NCBI GenBank assembly: GCA_022747635.1 | Contig: JAKTNV010000003.1 | Coordinates: 52,797,156 to 52,861,155 of the forward strand | Length of the DNA: 64,000 nucleotides | Reading direction: 5' to 3' | DNA from: Hetaerina americana | Lineage: Eukaryota > Arthropoda > Insecta > Odonata > Calopterygidae | Shown here: in pieces, positions 50,271 to 60,230 of the stretch | Layout: every line of letters begins with the position of its first letter | Position numbering within the stretch: the stretch's first letter is position 1 | Notes under the pieces: generated by a model | Database searches by the model: none | Seen by the model: only the letters and a program-made list of their open reading frames with translations | What the model was told of the DNA's origin: nothing | Position numbers and translations under genes: made by a program

Positions 50271-50689
50271 AAAATGTATCACTGAATTTACTTCATTTTT
50301 GGTGGGATTTTCAATTGTATAGTTCATTTTGACTCGCTATTGTAAACAAACGACAGGCACCTCCAACCGATGCAACTCGAGGCGTACTGGCCTATTTTGT
50401 GCGCCAATACAGCGGCTATTCGGCTCCTCCCCTAATTCTCACGCTACACGGAAACGGAGAAGAACTAAGCTCAAGAGAAACGCCAGCAGTGTCGTTTCAT
50501 CTGTTTAATCAACGTTCATGTCAAGAAACCAACTTTCATAATTTAAGATTCGTGGTATTGGATTTCGCTTTGCGTAATTTCTGCTTGTCGAGAAAAAAAT
50601 TAAGATTTACAATTCTACTGGTAAGAGCTTTATTTGCACTCTCTATTTTCAATTTGTTATGTCACCTCGTGAATAAAAAAAGTTATGTG

Positions 50690-50990
50690 GTTCAAGAGAA
50701 GGAAAGGGGGTAGGAGAGAGGATTTTTGGGAGAAATCTGAAGGAGGCAAGACAGGAGGATGCAGAGAATTCTGGTAGTTAATGGAATGTCGAAGATTGTA
50801 TAGAACGTTGAGCAGGTGAGGAATGGGGAAGACATAGGAAAAGGATAGGTCTGTTTGGCGGATTGAAGGGTTTTAGAATATTTGGAGGGTTAAATGTAGT
50901 GGGGGTTGCCAGGTTGTCTTGTGAAACGAAGCTTAAAAATTATGGCGTTGTTCAGTCGGTGTCCATCCTTAAACGGTAGACTAGCAAACA
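50690..50990 (+). mobile_element. LINE 3' tail fragment
   Basis: A 300-base 3' end of the LINE family at 15.2-15.95 kb. It has broken C-terminal coding (aggaggatgcagagaattc..., LFGGLKGF) and the conserved tail: gttgtcttgtgaaacgaagc, then a segment ending gtgtccatccttaaacggtag. The tail also matches, reversed, the one at about 5,210-5,290. 5'-truncated and dead. Confidence 0.6.
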
Positions 50991-52029
50991 ATAATAATTT
51001 CATCTTCAGCCCACCTAAAGATGATGTAACACGAGCGTGAAAATAAAGTACCAGTGGTAGTATAAAATTAGGAAGTTTATTTCATTTTCTTCAACATTTC
51101 AGATTGTACATGCGTACGAAAAACCGTAGTGTTCATGTATCGATATACAAGTATGTAAAGTTTAACTGATCTTTGCATACTACCACGCTTCTAACCGCGA
51201 TCATTAGCTTGAATAGATAGCAGTTTCACCAGCAATCCTGCTATCGTCTTCAGATCGTTCGCTCCATGACAAAGTCATCTTCTTTAGCGATAGCTCACTA
51301 ATGCTTACACACCAAGTTATATATTATCACATTGGGCAGCTAAGTTATATGTAGGGATACATTCTGTTATTCAGTGATACTAGAGGTTAATTATGTTTAT
51401 GAACAGGTCTAAAACAACATACTCGTAGGAATTAATATTTTCGTGATCTAAAAATTCCTTCTGGATTCAATCAATTACTATATGTTTGCTAGCAATACTA
51501 CCAATGAATTTTATGCGAATAATACGATTTAAATATTCCTCTGCTGTTAAGTTATTCAATATTGGCACTACTAAAGTGATACAATGGCGTCCGCAGCTCA
51601 CCAAATTAATTCAGTATAGAGTGCCTTGAAACAGTCGTTCCCGCTGACCGAATATTCGCTCCACTATCGAATCCATTGCCCCGCTTATAAGCCCCCGAAT
51701 TGCAAGTTCGGGTCATCGGTTAGACTGTGGCAACAATCCATAGACTGAACGACGCAGAAATTCCTAAATATTTCTTTTGAGGACGATAGCAGGACTGCCA
51801 CGGGAAATGCTGTCTATACATGTAGACAGTAAACGGTAGGGACCAGGAAGTTAGCAAAGATGGAACTTATGAACGCCGCCGTAACCTACCCTCATATATT
51901 ACCACTGATATATTATTCTATCCGTTATGTACCTTGTGATGTTTCACGGTAGTTAACACAAATACCACCATATTTTCATCCCAAAAGTTGGTTAATAGGT
52001 GATGGTAGAGCTCATCTAATACCCAATGG

Positions 52030-52212
52030 AGTGGTAAATCCACAGGTCAGGGCATGCGGGGTCAAAATGCCTTTCCGTTTGCCGCCTGTGGTTTTCCAGG
52101 AAGATCTAATATCTCGAAAATCACAGTTTGGGTGATGCACAGGGTACCCAGAGCCGCCACCCGGAATCGAACCTGGGCCCTCTGGTCAGTATCAAGTGCT
52201 CTACCACTTTAT
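52030..52212 (-). mobile_element. tRNA-derived SINE, second family
   Basis: On the minus strand a tRNA-like head carries a very good A box (tggtagagcac, complement at 52,196-52,206) and B box (ggttcgattcc, complement at 52,163-52,173), the right distance apart for Pol III. The body continues leftward for at least 100 bases without resembling the SINE at 2.3 and 13.1 kb. Only the two boxes and the lack of a foldable tRNA acceptor stem support a SINE over a tRNA pseudogene; the left limit is a guess. The head lies about 50 bases upstream of a transporter exon. Confidence 0.55.
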
Positions 52213-52263
52213 TTTCACGCCCCATAAATTAATACCGATGCATAATATATTCGTTGCCCTTAG

Positions 52264-52810
52264 CAGTGGAAGATGGAGGGGTACGACGCCGCCTCCTTCC
52301 GGGGATAGCGGAGACCACGTCGATCGCCCTGGAGGAGAAGAGCACTGGGGTAGCGGGCGACTCTGAGGCGGGCAAGGCGTCCAAGGAGGCCGCGACCCGG
52401 TCGCTCGGGGACCTCGACCTCTGCGCGGTGGCGTGCGACGGGCCATTGCAACCCGCCCGCAGATCAAAACATTCCCTTCGCCTCCTCATCCATTCGCACC
52501 ATCGACCTTCCCGAGGGCGACGATCCACGTGCGCCCTCTGTCTCTGAGGAGATTCGAATGGAGCGAGGCGAGGAGACCCTCCGGGGGGCTGAGGGCGTCG
52601 AAGTCACCGGTTCGGCCTTCCGTTCGCCGAGGAACCCGACTGAGACGACGCCGGAACTTCAAATCCATTGGCTGTGAAACGGTTGCCTTCCGAGTCACCG
52701 ATGGGGGCGAGTGGTGATCAAACGACGAGCGGTAACCCCAGAAACACGCCCCAACCAACTCCGCATCAAACCTCTCCTGTGGCTCACCTACAAGGTTTAC
52801 GTTTCCGCAG
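52264..52810 (+). CDS. SLC16-like transporter, cytoplasmic loop exon (frame slips)
   Basis: A GC-rich exon coding for the long hydrophilic loop between TM6 and TM7. The reading frame with high third-position GC changes three times: WKMEGYDAASFRG from the acceptor, then IAETTSIALEEKSTG through SLGDLDLCAVACDG, then SIRTIDLPEGDDPRAPSVSE through RSPRNPTETTPE, then NPLAVKRLPSESP to HLQGLRFR. Slips fall near 52,300-52,310, 52,440-52,460 and 52,655-52,675. Both borders fit: phase 0 entry agrees with the previous exon, and the donor gtgagc at 52,811 leaves phase 2, which the next exon completes as Arg. The acceptor may be at 52,263 or 52,266. No transmembrane segment is expected here and none is seen. 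Single-base assembly errors are the likeliest reason for the slips. Confidence 0.7.
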
Positions 52811-55800
52811 GTGAGCTCTTTATGTTCTTTTATTACATCCGTGTAAATAAATTATTTTCCCGCCGGCTTACAAGTTATAAGTTTCATGCACTCGCTTACA
52901 GATACAAAATCGGAATCATGGGTGATGAGCAGGTTATTGAATGTGGTGCAAAATGTTAACCATGAAGTCATAACCATGTGAGTAGTGGATAAGGGATATT
53001 ATTTTTATATGTTTACATGTATTGAGACACTGTTGAAATAGATTCAAATCTAGCTAGATGTACTAGATGACAACTTATAGAAATTTTCACATTAATACAC
53101 CATCCTTGAAGCAAACAGACAGTGTGTGTGTGGACCAGTGAACATGTTTGCCAAGTGTATCTGATCTAAAAATTTTGCAACAATATTTCAGTTTTCCATG
53201 TTCACTACAAAAATAAAATTACAAGCAATAGATAAAAACATTGATACACTTGAGGTTGAACAAGTTCAATGGTGCCAAATATATTACCGATAAATACATC
53301 AAAATGTGTTTAAAGAGTTGCTGTGGAACTAAGGTATGCTTGCGTACAACTTATTGAGTGATGTGGGTAATTTAGAAAAGCTCAACTGAACTAGGCATCT
53401 CATTTGCTTGCATTTTAACATCCAATCCAATTGAGGGATAGTGAAATAAAATTTAAATCACACCTTATCTGAGAATAGAATATATGTAAGCTAAAAAATT
53501 AAACACTATTATAATTTATCACAACTATAGCAAAACAATTTACTATTAGCAGCAACTACTATAACTATTATGACCCCAATCTGGCATCCTAGAAGTAAAT
53601 AACCCAATGACCATCATTGCTTTCCTATTATTAGCTGAATCTAAGGCAAAAAGTTTTGCTATTAGAAATTTAGAGCAAGAAACAAAAAATTGCACTCGAG
53701 GGATAATCTAACTATGCATTACCACACTGAATTCAAAACTATGTCTCTCGGGGAAATAATTTGTGGTGTGACAACCAAATTTTCAGGGTATAATAACTAA
53801 TTTTCTGCTGCAGAGGACTTGAATAGATGTATGAACATAAATTATTTTCTTTCCCATTCCAATGACAGAATATCAGTCTCATAATTAGTTCTATATTGTG
53901 ATGTAAGTAGTCGGGCATTTTCATGAAACTGTGGAAATAAATTTAACTGGAGATGAAGCTGTCATGCCTTAGGCTAATCTAGGTGCCAGTCAATTGGGGA
54001 TACTAGAACTGAATTATAGCAATCATCATGATATTTTGAAATATGGTGAAATGCTTTCGATTCTTCCCATTCAAATATAAAATGTACAAATAGGTACCTA
54101 CTAAAATATCTTTTAATCATAATATGTAAAATGTGTGTCAGTTCTAATATGAAAGGGTTAATGATCTGGAAAAATATTGAGCATAATGGCTAAGTTGTTA
54201 TTTTTTCAAATATTTATTTTTCTGATTGATTTCAAATTGGGTTTTCCCTTCTTACCCGATTTCAAATATACATGTATAACCCATTGATAGTGTGATTGAA
54301 ATAATCATGATAGAGATGATATTCTGAGGATCTATATTATCACCCAAGGAAACATTGAAAAGCATTAGCTTTCTTGTTTCTACCAAACTTACTATTTGGT
54401 CATATAAGAGCACAATCAGATATGGATCTCGAATGTTGAATACCCAGAAAATGGGGTGTAAAGAAACCTAAAAAAAATTGTTGAAAGACAATTTTCTGGT
54501 TAATTTCCTCTGGAGATGTACGTTCACACAAAACTGATCTATGGGTCTTATGAAGTTAATTGAAAAGGTATGGCAAATGGATGAATATACTTGTGGAATA
54601 GTACATAAAGGTATGATTAATGAATCATCATACATATTTGCCCTGGGACACTTGTTTCTGAAATTTGTTGTCTCAGGCGTAACTTTGTGGAATTTGCATA
54701 ACATATTGAAATGTAATGAAATAATTGACTTTGTAATTCCACACACTTTTGTGTGGAATTACAAAGTGTGTGGAATTACAAAGTCAATTATTTCATTACA
54801 TTTCAACACTTGTTTCTGGTCCATGTTGAGGTGTAAAGAAACTAGCACCTGTATCTTCTCAAAGTTAAATTAATTCCTTTATTGATCTTATAGTTATATC
54901 TGATGATCAAATACAAGAAAATATAGATGAGATAGTAGAAAGATAATTCAAAAACAAAATTCAATCTCAAGCATGCAATAATTAATTCCAATGGACCATA
55001 AAATAGGTTTACTCTAGGGTACAGAGCTGTTTTTCCTTTGTTGCTTAGGTATTTGCTTAAAGATATAAGTGAACTATAATTAGAAATGTTTTAATTTTCA
55101 AGCTGTTTTAAGTAAAATGAAAAAGTAAATTGAGCAAGTGACATTAAATAATTCATATGCCACCATTGGTCTTTTCCCTGGTTCACTTATCACCTCAATA
55201 CCCATGAAAGTCAGTAATCACTCCATATTTTATCCCCAAAATACTGAAAATATCAATATAATAGTGTCAACTTCTGTCCCAATTTTTACTCAAAAATTAT
55301 TCTGAAATGCTAAAGATAATTTATTTCTTAAATACTAACTATACCAGAGTCAACTCCTGCATGGAATATGTAATCCTATATAGCGTGTACTTTTACCATC
55401 ATGCCTCTTCTACAAAGAATGCCTATTATGCAATATAATTCATAAGCTATGAAGGGGTTTGGTATTAGTATGGGGTATATCCTAAAGATCAAATATAAGA
55501 TTTAATAATATATTAAATGCATGCCCCCTTATAAAATATTTTATTTATGCATCTGAAGATGTACATCAATATATACTTGATTTACCTCTGAAATTTTCAC
55601 AAGGTGCTTCCACCACCTTCAATAGAAAGTCTAATCCCAATCGCAAGGAAACTCTTAGCACTATTTCTTGTTAAAATCAATAACATCCCGTTAAAATTAT
55701 TATCATTCAATTTCATCTTAAATTTAATGGATAAGTAACTTCATATTTATTATATAGATAGATATTAACATATTAATGTTGTCTTCAATCACTTGTTCAA

Positions 55801-55835
55801 ACAGCTCTTAATTATTTTATTTTTTACTTTTTCAG
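52811..55835. other. Intron B of the transporter gene
   Basis: AT-rich intron between donor gtgagc and an acceptor with a strong pyrimidine tract (tttttactttttcag). Apart from the 42-bp inverted repeat at 54,708-54,804, I recognise no element in it. Confidence 0.65.
54708..54804. repeat. 42-bp perfect inverted repeat with nested 17-bp tandem
   Basis: The arms 54,708-54,749 and 54,763-54,804 are exact reverse complements over 42 bases (outer end gaaatgtaatg, inner end acacacttt), with a 13-base spacer. The spacer plus the start of the right arm forms a 17-base tandem duplication (tgtgtggaattacaaag at 54,750-54,766 and 54,767-54,783). Just outside, acacttgtttctg at about 54,650 recurs at about 54,807. 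This nested layout is typical of foldback template switching and not of a transposon end pair. It lies within an intron. Confidence 0.9.
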
Positions 55836-55953
55836 AAACTCTATTTCATGCAGAGGTACACTTCCTTTAAACAATAGGCATGATCCTCGAGTATCTTCAT
55901 GTCCAGATATTTACAGAGTAGTATCATCCCACAGTACAAAAGAAAAGAAAGAG
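55836..55953 (+). CDS. SLC16-like transporter, short loop exon
   Basis: A 118-base exon too short to stand out as an open frame. After acceptor cag at 55,833-55,835 the first base completes the codon left open by the previous exon. The translation then reads NSISCRGTLPLNNRHDPR followed by VSSCPDIYRVV and STKEKKE. The SCPDIYR block and the charged KEK stretch directly before TM7 are features I recall from insect SLC16 proteins of this type; that rests on memory and was not searched. It ends in phase 0 at donor gttagt (55,954), matching the phase of the exon at 61,335. Codon use is AT-leaning, unlike the two upstream exons. Confidence 0.8.
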
Positions 55954-57071
55954 GTTAGTATTCTAAATTCAAGTGAGTTTAAGGTAAGACTAAATGGTAA
56001 TGTCAACTTCAGGATTTCAGTCATGGGTGATGTAATACTTGAAAAGATTTTTAAAAATTGAATAACTTATTTTAATTAATGTTGAGTTTTCTGGTCATTG
56101 ACCATTATTAATCTATGATAATAACCATTTATAGATAAACATAATTCCATCTGAGATACTTGAGGCTAAAAATCTCCATGTGTCTGTCCCTCATCCTGTG
56201 GTTGCACTCAGCTGTTTTGATACCCATATGTTTATGGTATTTCTCATTTTACTCTGTAATATCACAAATGGATGTAATTGGCATCAAGAGCCATTTCTTA
56301 ATGTTTTCACAGTACCTAAAATAATTTGTTGCCAGTGCAAAACATGGTCATTATTGTAACAAAATATTCTCATACTTCCTACAATGTACTTTACTTTTCA
56401 TATTTTATTAAAGTGAATTTCCCACTGATGATTATTTTTATTTAGAAGACTTCATAAATGTAACCAATTTGTAGTGAAATCTGAATTAAGTAGCATTAAT
56501 ATTGTTCTGATAAAATGGACCTTTAAGATCATTCATTCTATGAATAGATGTGTGTACTATAATTAACTGTGAAAAATATTAAAACTATGGGTGAGCATTT
56601 AAAAATAAATGTGAACATTAGAGAATTAGCATTACCTTTTCACAGCTATTATAGAGACCTGAGAGTGCCAAATGAGTAAAGTTCAACATCATGTAGTATT
56701 TAATTCAAGATATACAATAAAATTACTTTTACTTTTAATAATCATCTGTCCAACTTTAAAAATCTAGCAAGGAGTTTAATTTTGTTTTTCATTATTTCTG
56801 AATGTATATTAGTCTTTTAAAAAATGTCTCTGGCTTGGGGGAAAAAGTTTTTCTAGTCTTACTCTTTGATTACAAGCAACATTTAGCTGAGAAAACTTAC
56901 ACAGTTCAATAATTGAAAGAATTTGTTCAACAGTAAGAACTAAAACCTAAAACCAAATTATGGAATCTATGCATCATTTGGCTCTCCTTTGTCATCATTA
57001 TGTCAGTAACTGATTTATTAATATTTTACTTAAACTCTTAAGTTTTAATATCTATTCCATATTATGAAATA

Positions 57072-57098
57072 CTACCTTGATCAAAAAGTTCCCGGAAT
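57072..57098 (+). repeat. Mariner left terminal inverted repeat
   Basis: Begins ctaccttgatcaaaaag and ends ttcccggaat. It is the reverse complement of 58,751-58,777 except for one base (position 17). It is the transposase binding and cleavage site and is preceded by the TA target site. Confidence 0.95.
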
Positions 57099-57276
57099 AA
57101 CCACCGTGTGGCGCTCCCATCGTTCCAATTTGAGTTCTGTTTTTTTTGTTAAATTGGTACATCTGTTGTTGATATTCCCTTTAAATCTTAGTGTCATAAC
57201 TTGACATTTGCAAAAGTTACGTAGCCAAGAGTACATCTATCTCTGTGTGTGTTGGCGATTTTTTACAATTGCAGAA

Positions 57277-57660
57277 ATGGATTTAAATTTGCAACAACGA
57301 ACTTGTATTAAATTTTGCGTAAAAAACGGATTTAGTGGCGCACGGACGTTGGAAATGTTGGAAAAGTGTTTCGGCAACGATTCTCTAAAAAAAACGGTCG
57401 TTTACCAGTGGCACGAGCGGTTCAGAAGTGGTCGTGAGTCAATCGAAGATGATGAACGCAGTGGCAGACCATCGACATCGAAAGTCGGTGAAAAAATTGA
57501 TAAAGTAAAAGAAATGTTGGTCAATAACCGCAAATTAACCATCAGAGAAATAGCGGAGGACTTGAACATTGCCTATGGATCCGCCCAAGACATTGTGGTT
57601 AATGATTTGGGTTTCCGTCGTGTAGCAGCAAAGTTGGTGCCAAAAGACCTCAAATTTTAA
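57277..57660 (+). CDS. Truncated mariner transposase (DNA-binding domain only)
   Basis: From the natural-looking start MDLNLQQRTC at 57,277 the frame encodes 127 residues and stops at a TAA (57,658-57,660) created by the duplication junction. It covers the bipartite helix-turn-helix DNA-binding region: CIKFCVKNGFSGARTLEMLE, QWHERFRSGRES, DDERSGRPSTS, LTIREIAEDLN and the AKLVPKDL linker that corresponds to the WVPHEL motif of other mariners. It has no catalytic residue. If expressed it could bind the terminal repeats without cutting them. An in-frame codon at 57,208 upstream extends the frame, but the ATG at 57,277 fits the family start. One residue differs from the second copy (Cys for Tyr in EKCFGND). 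Confidence 0.85.
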   Translation: MDLNLQQRTCIKFCVKNGFSGARTLEMLEKCFGNDSLKKTVVYQWHERFRSGRESIEDDERSGRPSTSKVGEKIDKVKEMLVNNRKLTIREIAEDLNIAYGSAQDIVVNDLGFRRVAAKLVPKDLKF

Positions 57661-58029
57661 ATTTGCAACAACGAACTTGTATTAAATTTTGCGTAAAAAA
57701 CGGATTTAGTGGCGCACGGACGTTGGAAATGTTGGAAAAGTATTTCGGCAACGATTCTCTAAAAAAAACGGTCGTTTACCAGTGGCACGAGCGGTTCAGA
57801 AGTGGTCGTGAGTCAATCGAAGATGATGAACGCAGTGGCAGACCATCGACATCGAAAGTCGGTGAAAAAATTGATAAAGTAAAAGAAATGTTGGTCAATA
57901 ACCGCAAATTAACCATCAGAGAAATAGCGGAGGACTTGAACATTGCCTATGGATCCGCCCAAGACATTGTGGTTAATGATTTGGGTTTCCGTCGTGTAGC
58001 AGCAAAGTTGGTGCCAAAAGACCTCAATT
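57282..58029 (+). repeat. 374-bp tandem duplication inside the mariner
   Basis: Unit 1 is 57,282-57,655 and unit 2 is 57,656-58,029; every landmark recurs at an offset of 374. I see a single substitution between units (g at about 57,366, a at about 57,740), apart from the junction. As 374 is not a multiple of three, reading through the junction changes frame and meets a stop. Short tttaaattt/aattt homology at the ends suggests slippage or microhomology joining. Confidence 0.95.
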
Positions 58030-58724
58030 TCATGCAAAAAAGAGACCGTGTTGACGTCGCAAAAGACATGATTTGCGAGGCTGAATCCGATCCCACATTC
58101 ATCAAAAGGATCATTACTGGAGACGAGACGTGGGTTTATGAGTACGACACGCAATCCAGACATCAGGCAAGTGAATGGCGTTCACCAAATGAGCCGAGAC
58201 CAAAAAAACCACGTCGTTTTCAGTCAAAAAAGAAGGCAATGCTGACGGTTTTCATGGATTACAACGGTGTAGTGCATCATGAATTTTTGCCAGAAGGCCA
58301 GACAGTAAACAAAGAGTATTATTTGGGCGTTATGAGACGTTTGCGTGAAGCAATTCGCCGAAAGAGACCAGAAATGTGGGCAGAAAACTCGTGGATTTTG
58401 CACCATGATAACGCACCGTCGCACAGTGCTATCATTATTCGTAATTTTTTGACGAAAAATGCAACAAATACCATCCAACAGCCACCGAATTCACCTGATT
58501 TGGCTCCCTGTGACTTCTTTCTGTTCAATCGAGTTAAAAAACCATTACGGGGAACGCGTTTTAGCAGCCGAGAGGAAGTAATGGAAAAATCGCAGGAAGC
58601 ACTGATGGACATACCGAAAACCGAATATAAAAAATGTTTCGAGGATTGGATCAAGCGCTGGCATAAGTGTGTTGCAGTCGATGGGGATTACTTTGAAGGG
58701 GACAATATAGATTTAGATGAATAA
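57663..58724 (+). pseudogene. Mariner transposase body, D,D34D intact, no normal start
   Basis: This frame is open for about 353 residues to the TAA at 58,722-58,724. It contains the whole second copy of the DNA-binding region plus the complete catalytic domain. The aspartates are in GDETWVYEYD (codon 58,122), LHHDNAPSH (58,407) and SPDLAPCDFF (58,512). Exactly 34 residues separate the last two, the mariner signature D,D34D. The C-terminus KCVAVDGDYFEGDNIDLDE is normal. The frame starts inside the duplicated unit with TTG and not ATG, because the ATG belongs to the first copy in another frame. Translation would need an internal start, such as the ATG of EMLEKYF, losing the first helix. I therefore treat it as a disabled gene. 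Confidence 0.85.
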
Positions 58725-58750
58725 ACTTGTATTTTTAATTTTCTGAATAA

Positions 58751-58777
58751 ATTCCGGGAAATTTTTGATCAAGGTAG
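58751..58777 (-). repeat. Mariner right terminal inverted repeat
   Basis: Reverse complement of 57,072-57,098 with one mismatch, followed by the TA target duplication. An AATAAA at 58,746-58,751, just at its inner edge, could serve as the transposase polyadenylation signal. Confidence 0.95.
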
Positions 58778-58899
58778 TATATTATTCAATTGCAATAATT
58801 TATTTAATGTATAAATGATCATTAAATAAATAATTGTAATTTAATAAATTATGAAATTCCTGCAAAGAATATTTGATGACAGCAGCAGTACAGAAAATG

Positions 58900-60230
58900 T
58901 AGAAATTTACCAAATTAGTCAGAATAAGAACTTGGAATGTTGGGACAATATTAGGGGAGGAAAATTAGAGAATATAAACATTTAGATGGCAAGAGAAAAT
59001 ATAGATGTTTTAGGGCTATGTAAAGTTAGATGGAAGAATAGTGGGAATTTGTAGAGTGATAGTTATAGAGTAATAAGCAGGGGAGGGGATGGGTTAATGA
59101 TCACCAACACTTGGTTTAGGCGCCACAAAAGGCATAAGTATACATGGAAAATGCCAGGTGACTCAGAAAGGTATCAGACTGGTTAGGCACAGGTTTAGGA
59201 CCAGTGTGATCAATTTACAGTTTTCTGAGAGCAGATGCTGACTCTGATTACAATTTAGTAATTATCAAGAAAAAATAGATAAACATATCTCAAAAAAGGG
59301 ATATCGAAAGCCATCAAAGGATCTATAAGAACTGTTAATAGGAAAAAGACAAGGGAACCATGGATCACAGATTTGATCCATGGTTCCCCTGTACAAGTAC
59401 AAAGAGTTAAATAATATTTTGAGATGGGTAACGAATAAAGCAAAATTAGCATGGTGGAAGATGCAGTGCAAGGATATGGAGAGTTTGCAGAGGGAGGGTG
59501 AGATTGGTGAGCTATAGAAGAAAGTTAAAACACTGTCAGGAAGCAAGAAGGAAAAATCTGTGTTGATAATCAGAAATAAGTCACAAAAAATATTAGATGG
59601 AACATAAAAGATCCAAGAGAGATGGAAGGAACATATAGAAGAACTGTATGATAAAGAGAATATGCCATAGGTGAGAATAACTTAGGCTCAGGCATACTTG
59701 ACAAAGATATAAAAAGGACATTAAGGGAGATGAAGTCAAATAAGGCCATAGGGTTGACAAAATTCTTGCGGAGATACTTTAAGGTTTGGAATGATGGGAG
59801 GAAGAGTTTCCACTAACTAACTCATTGTATTTATGATGGTAGAATTTGGCCATTAGACCTCATCAGATTAGTGTAGTGCCAATTCCAAGAAAGGCTAAGT
59901 CTATATCATGTGAGGATTAGAAAACAATAGATTTGATTTCGCACACAGCTTAAGTGGTTCTCAGGGTCGTCATCAAGAGGATCGAGAGCAGGGCAAATGA
60001 TTACTTAGGGGATCATCAGTTCAGGATCAGCCAGTTAGAATGGGAGAGGCATATGCGATGCCATTGCAGTAATGATGATACTAAGAGAGAGGAATATAGA
60101 ATACAATCAGGATGTACGTGCCTGTTTTGTTGATTTCAAAAAAATGTTTAATAGAGTTAATTGGGAAAAACTAATTTATGTATTGTAGATAAAAGGACTG
60201 GAAATGAAAGGGAAATGTGATATGATCTCT
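58900..60230 (+). mobile_element. 3'-truncated LINE: endonuclease and start of RT
   Basis: The + strand reads, over broken frames, LECWDNIRGGKLENI, ARENIDVLGLCKVRWKN and YRVISRGGDG at the start (APE endonuclease pattern TWNVRTL..GKL.., LNIDILGLSEVRWKG, YRVIYSGG). RT blocks follow: REMKSNKAIGL, then ICDAIAVMMILRERNIEYNQ, then DVRACFVDFKKMFNRVNWEK at about 60,111-60,170 (pattern DV..CFVDF.KAFDRV.W..L). The match stops soon after, before the catalytic YADD region, so the 3' end is missing; that is unusual, since LINEs are normally 5'-truncated. Many stops show it is dead. A perfect 15-bp hairpin lies within it. Confidence 0.7.
59353..59388. repeat. Perfect 15-bp hairpin, 6-base loop
   Basis: Arms gggaaccatggatca (59,353-59,367) and tgatccatggttccc (59,374-59,388) are exact reverse complements around the loop cagatt. 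It lies within the decayed LINE coding region and so was probably created after insertion. No protein-coding role. Confidence 0.95.

Larger units (their letters stand above)
49591..52263. other. Intron A of the transporter gene, filled with repeats
   Basis: Bounded by donor gtaggg and an acceptor at 52,263 (ccttag) or 52,266 (cag). It holds an internally deleted mariner (49,743-50,270 -), a LINE tail (50,690-50,990 +) and a SINE (about 52,030-52,212 -). The part at 51,000-52,030 is AT-rich with nothing I can name. Confidence 0.6.
57072..58777 (+). mobile_element. Near-complete mariner transposon with internal duplication
   Basis: A DNA transposon of the IS630/Tc1/mariner superfamily, 1,706 bases, inserted at TA with the duplicated TA at 57,070-57,071 and 58,778-58,779. 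It has 27-base terminal inverted repeats with one mismatch and a transposase coding region in between. A typical mariner is about 1.3 kb. The excess is largely explained by a 374-base tandem duplication covering the transposase N-terminus (57,282-57,655 and 57,656-58,029), which breaks the reading frame. Near-identical repeats and an otherwise open frame point to a recent insertion. It sits in intron C of the transporter gene, same strand. Confidence 0.95.

Noticed and set aside
50990..51300. Possible Penelope-like or other retroelement end (repeated catcttcag-type motifs)
   Set aside because: The motifs are short, also appear near 20.3 and 42.1 kb, and I could not find coding or terminal structure to support a class.
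52160..52210. A genuine minus-strand tRNA gene
   Set aside because: Both Pol III boxes are good, but I could not find a pairing acceptor stem at the right distance. A SINE or tRNA pseudogene is more likely.
54708..54804. CRISPR array or attachment site
   Set aside because: Only two arms in inverted orientation plus one tandem copy, in a eukaryotic intron. It has none of the regular spacing of a CRISPR array.
54541..54873. 110-residue frame with an internally repeated peptide
   Set aside because: The repeated peptide comes from the inverted and tandem repeats at 54,708-54,804; the frame on the other strand gives a similar peptide for the same reason. Not a gene.
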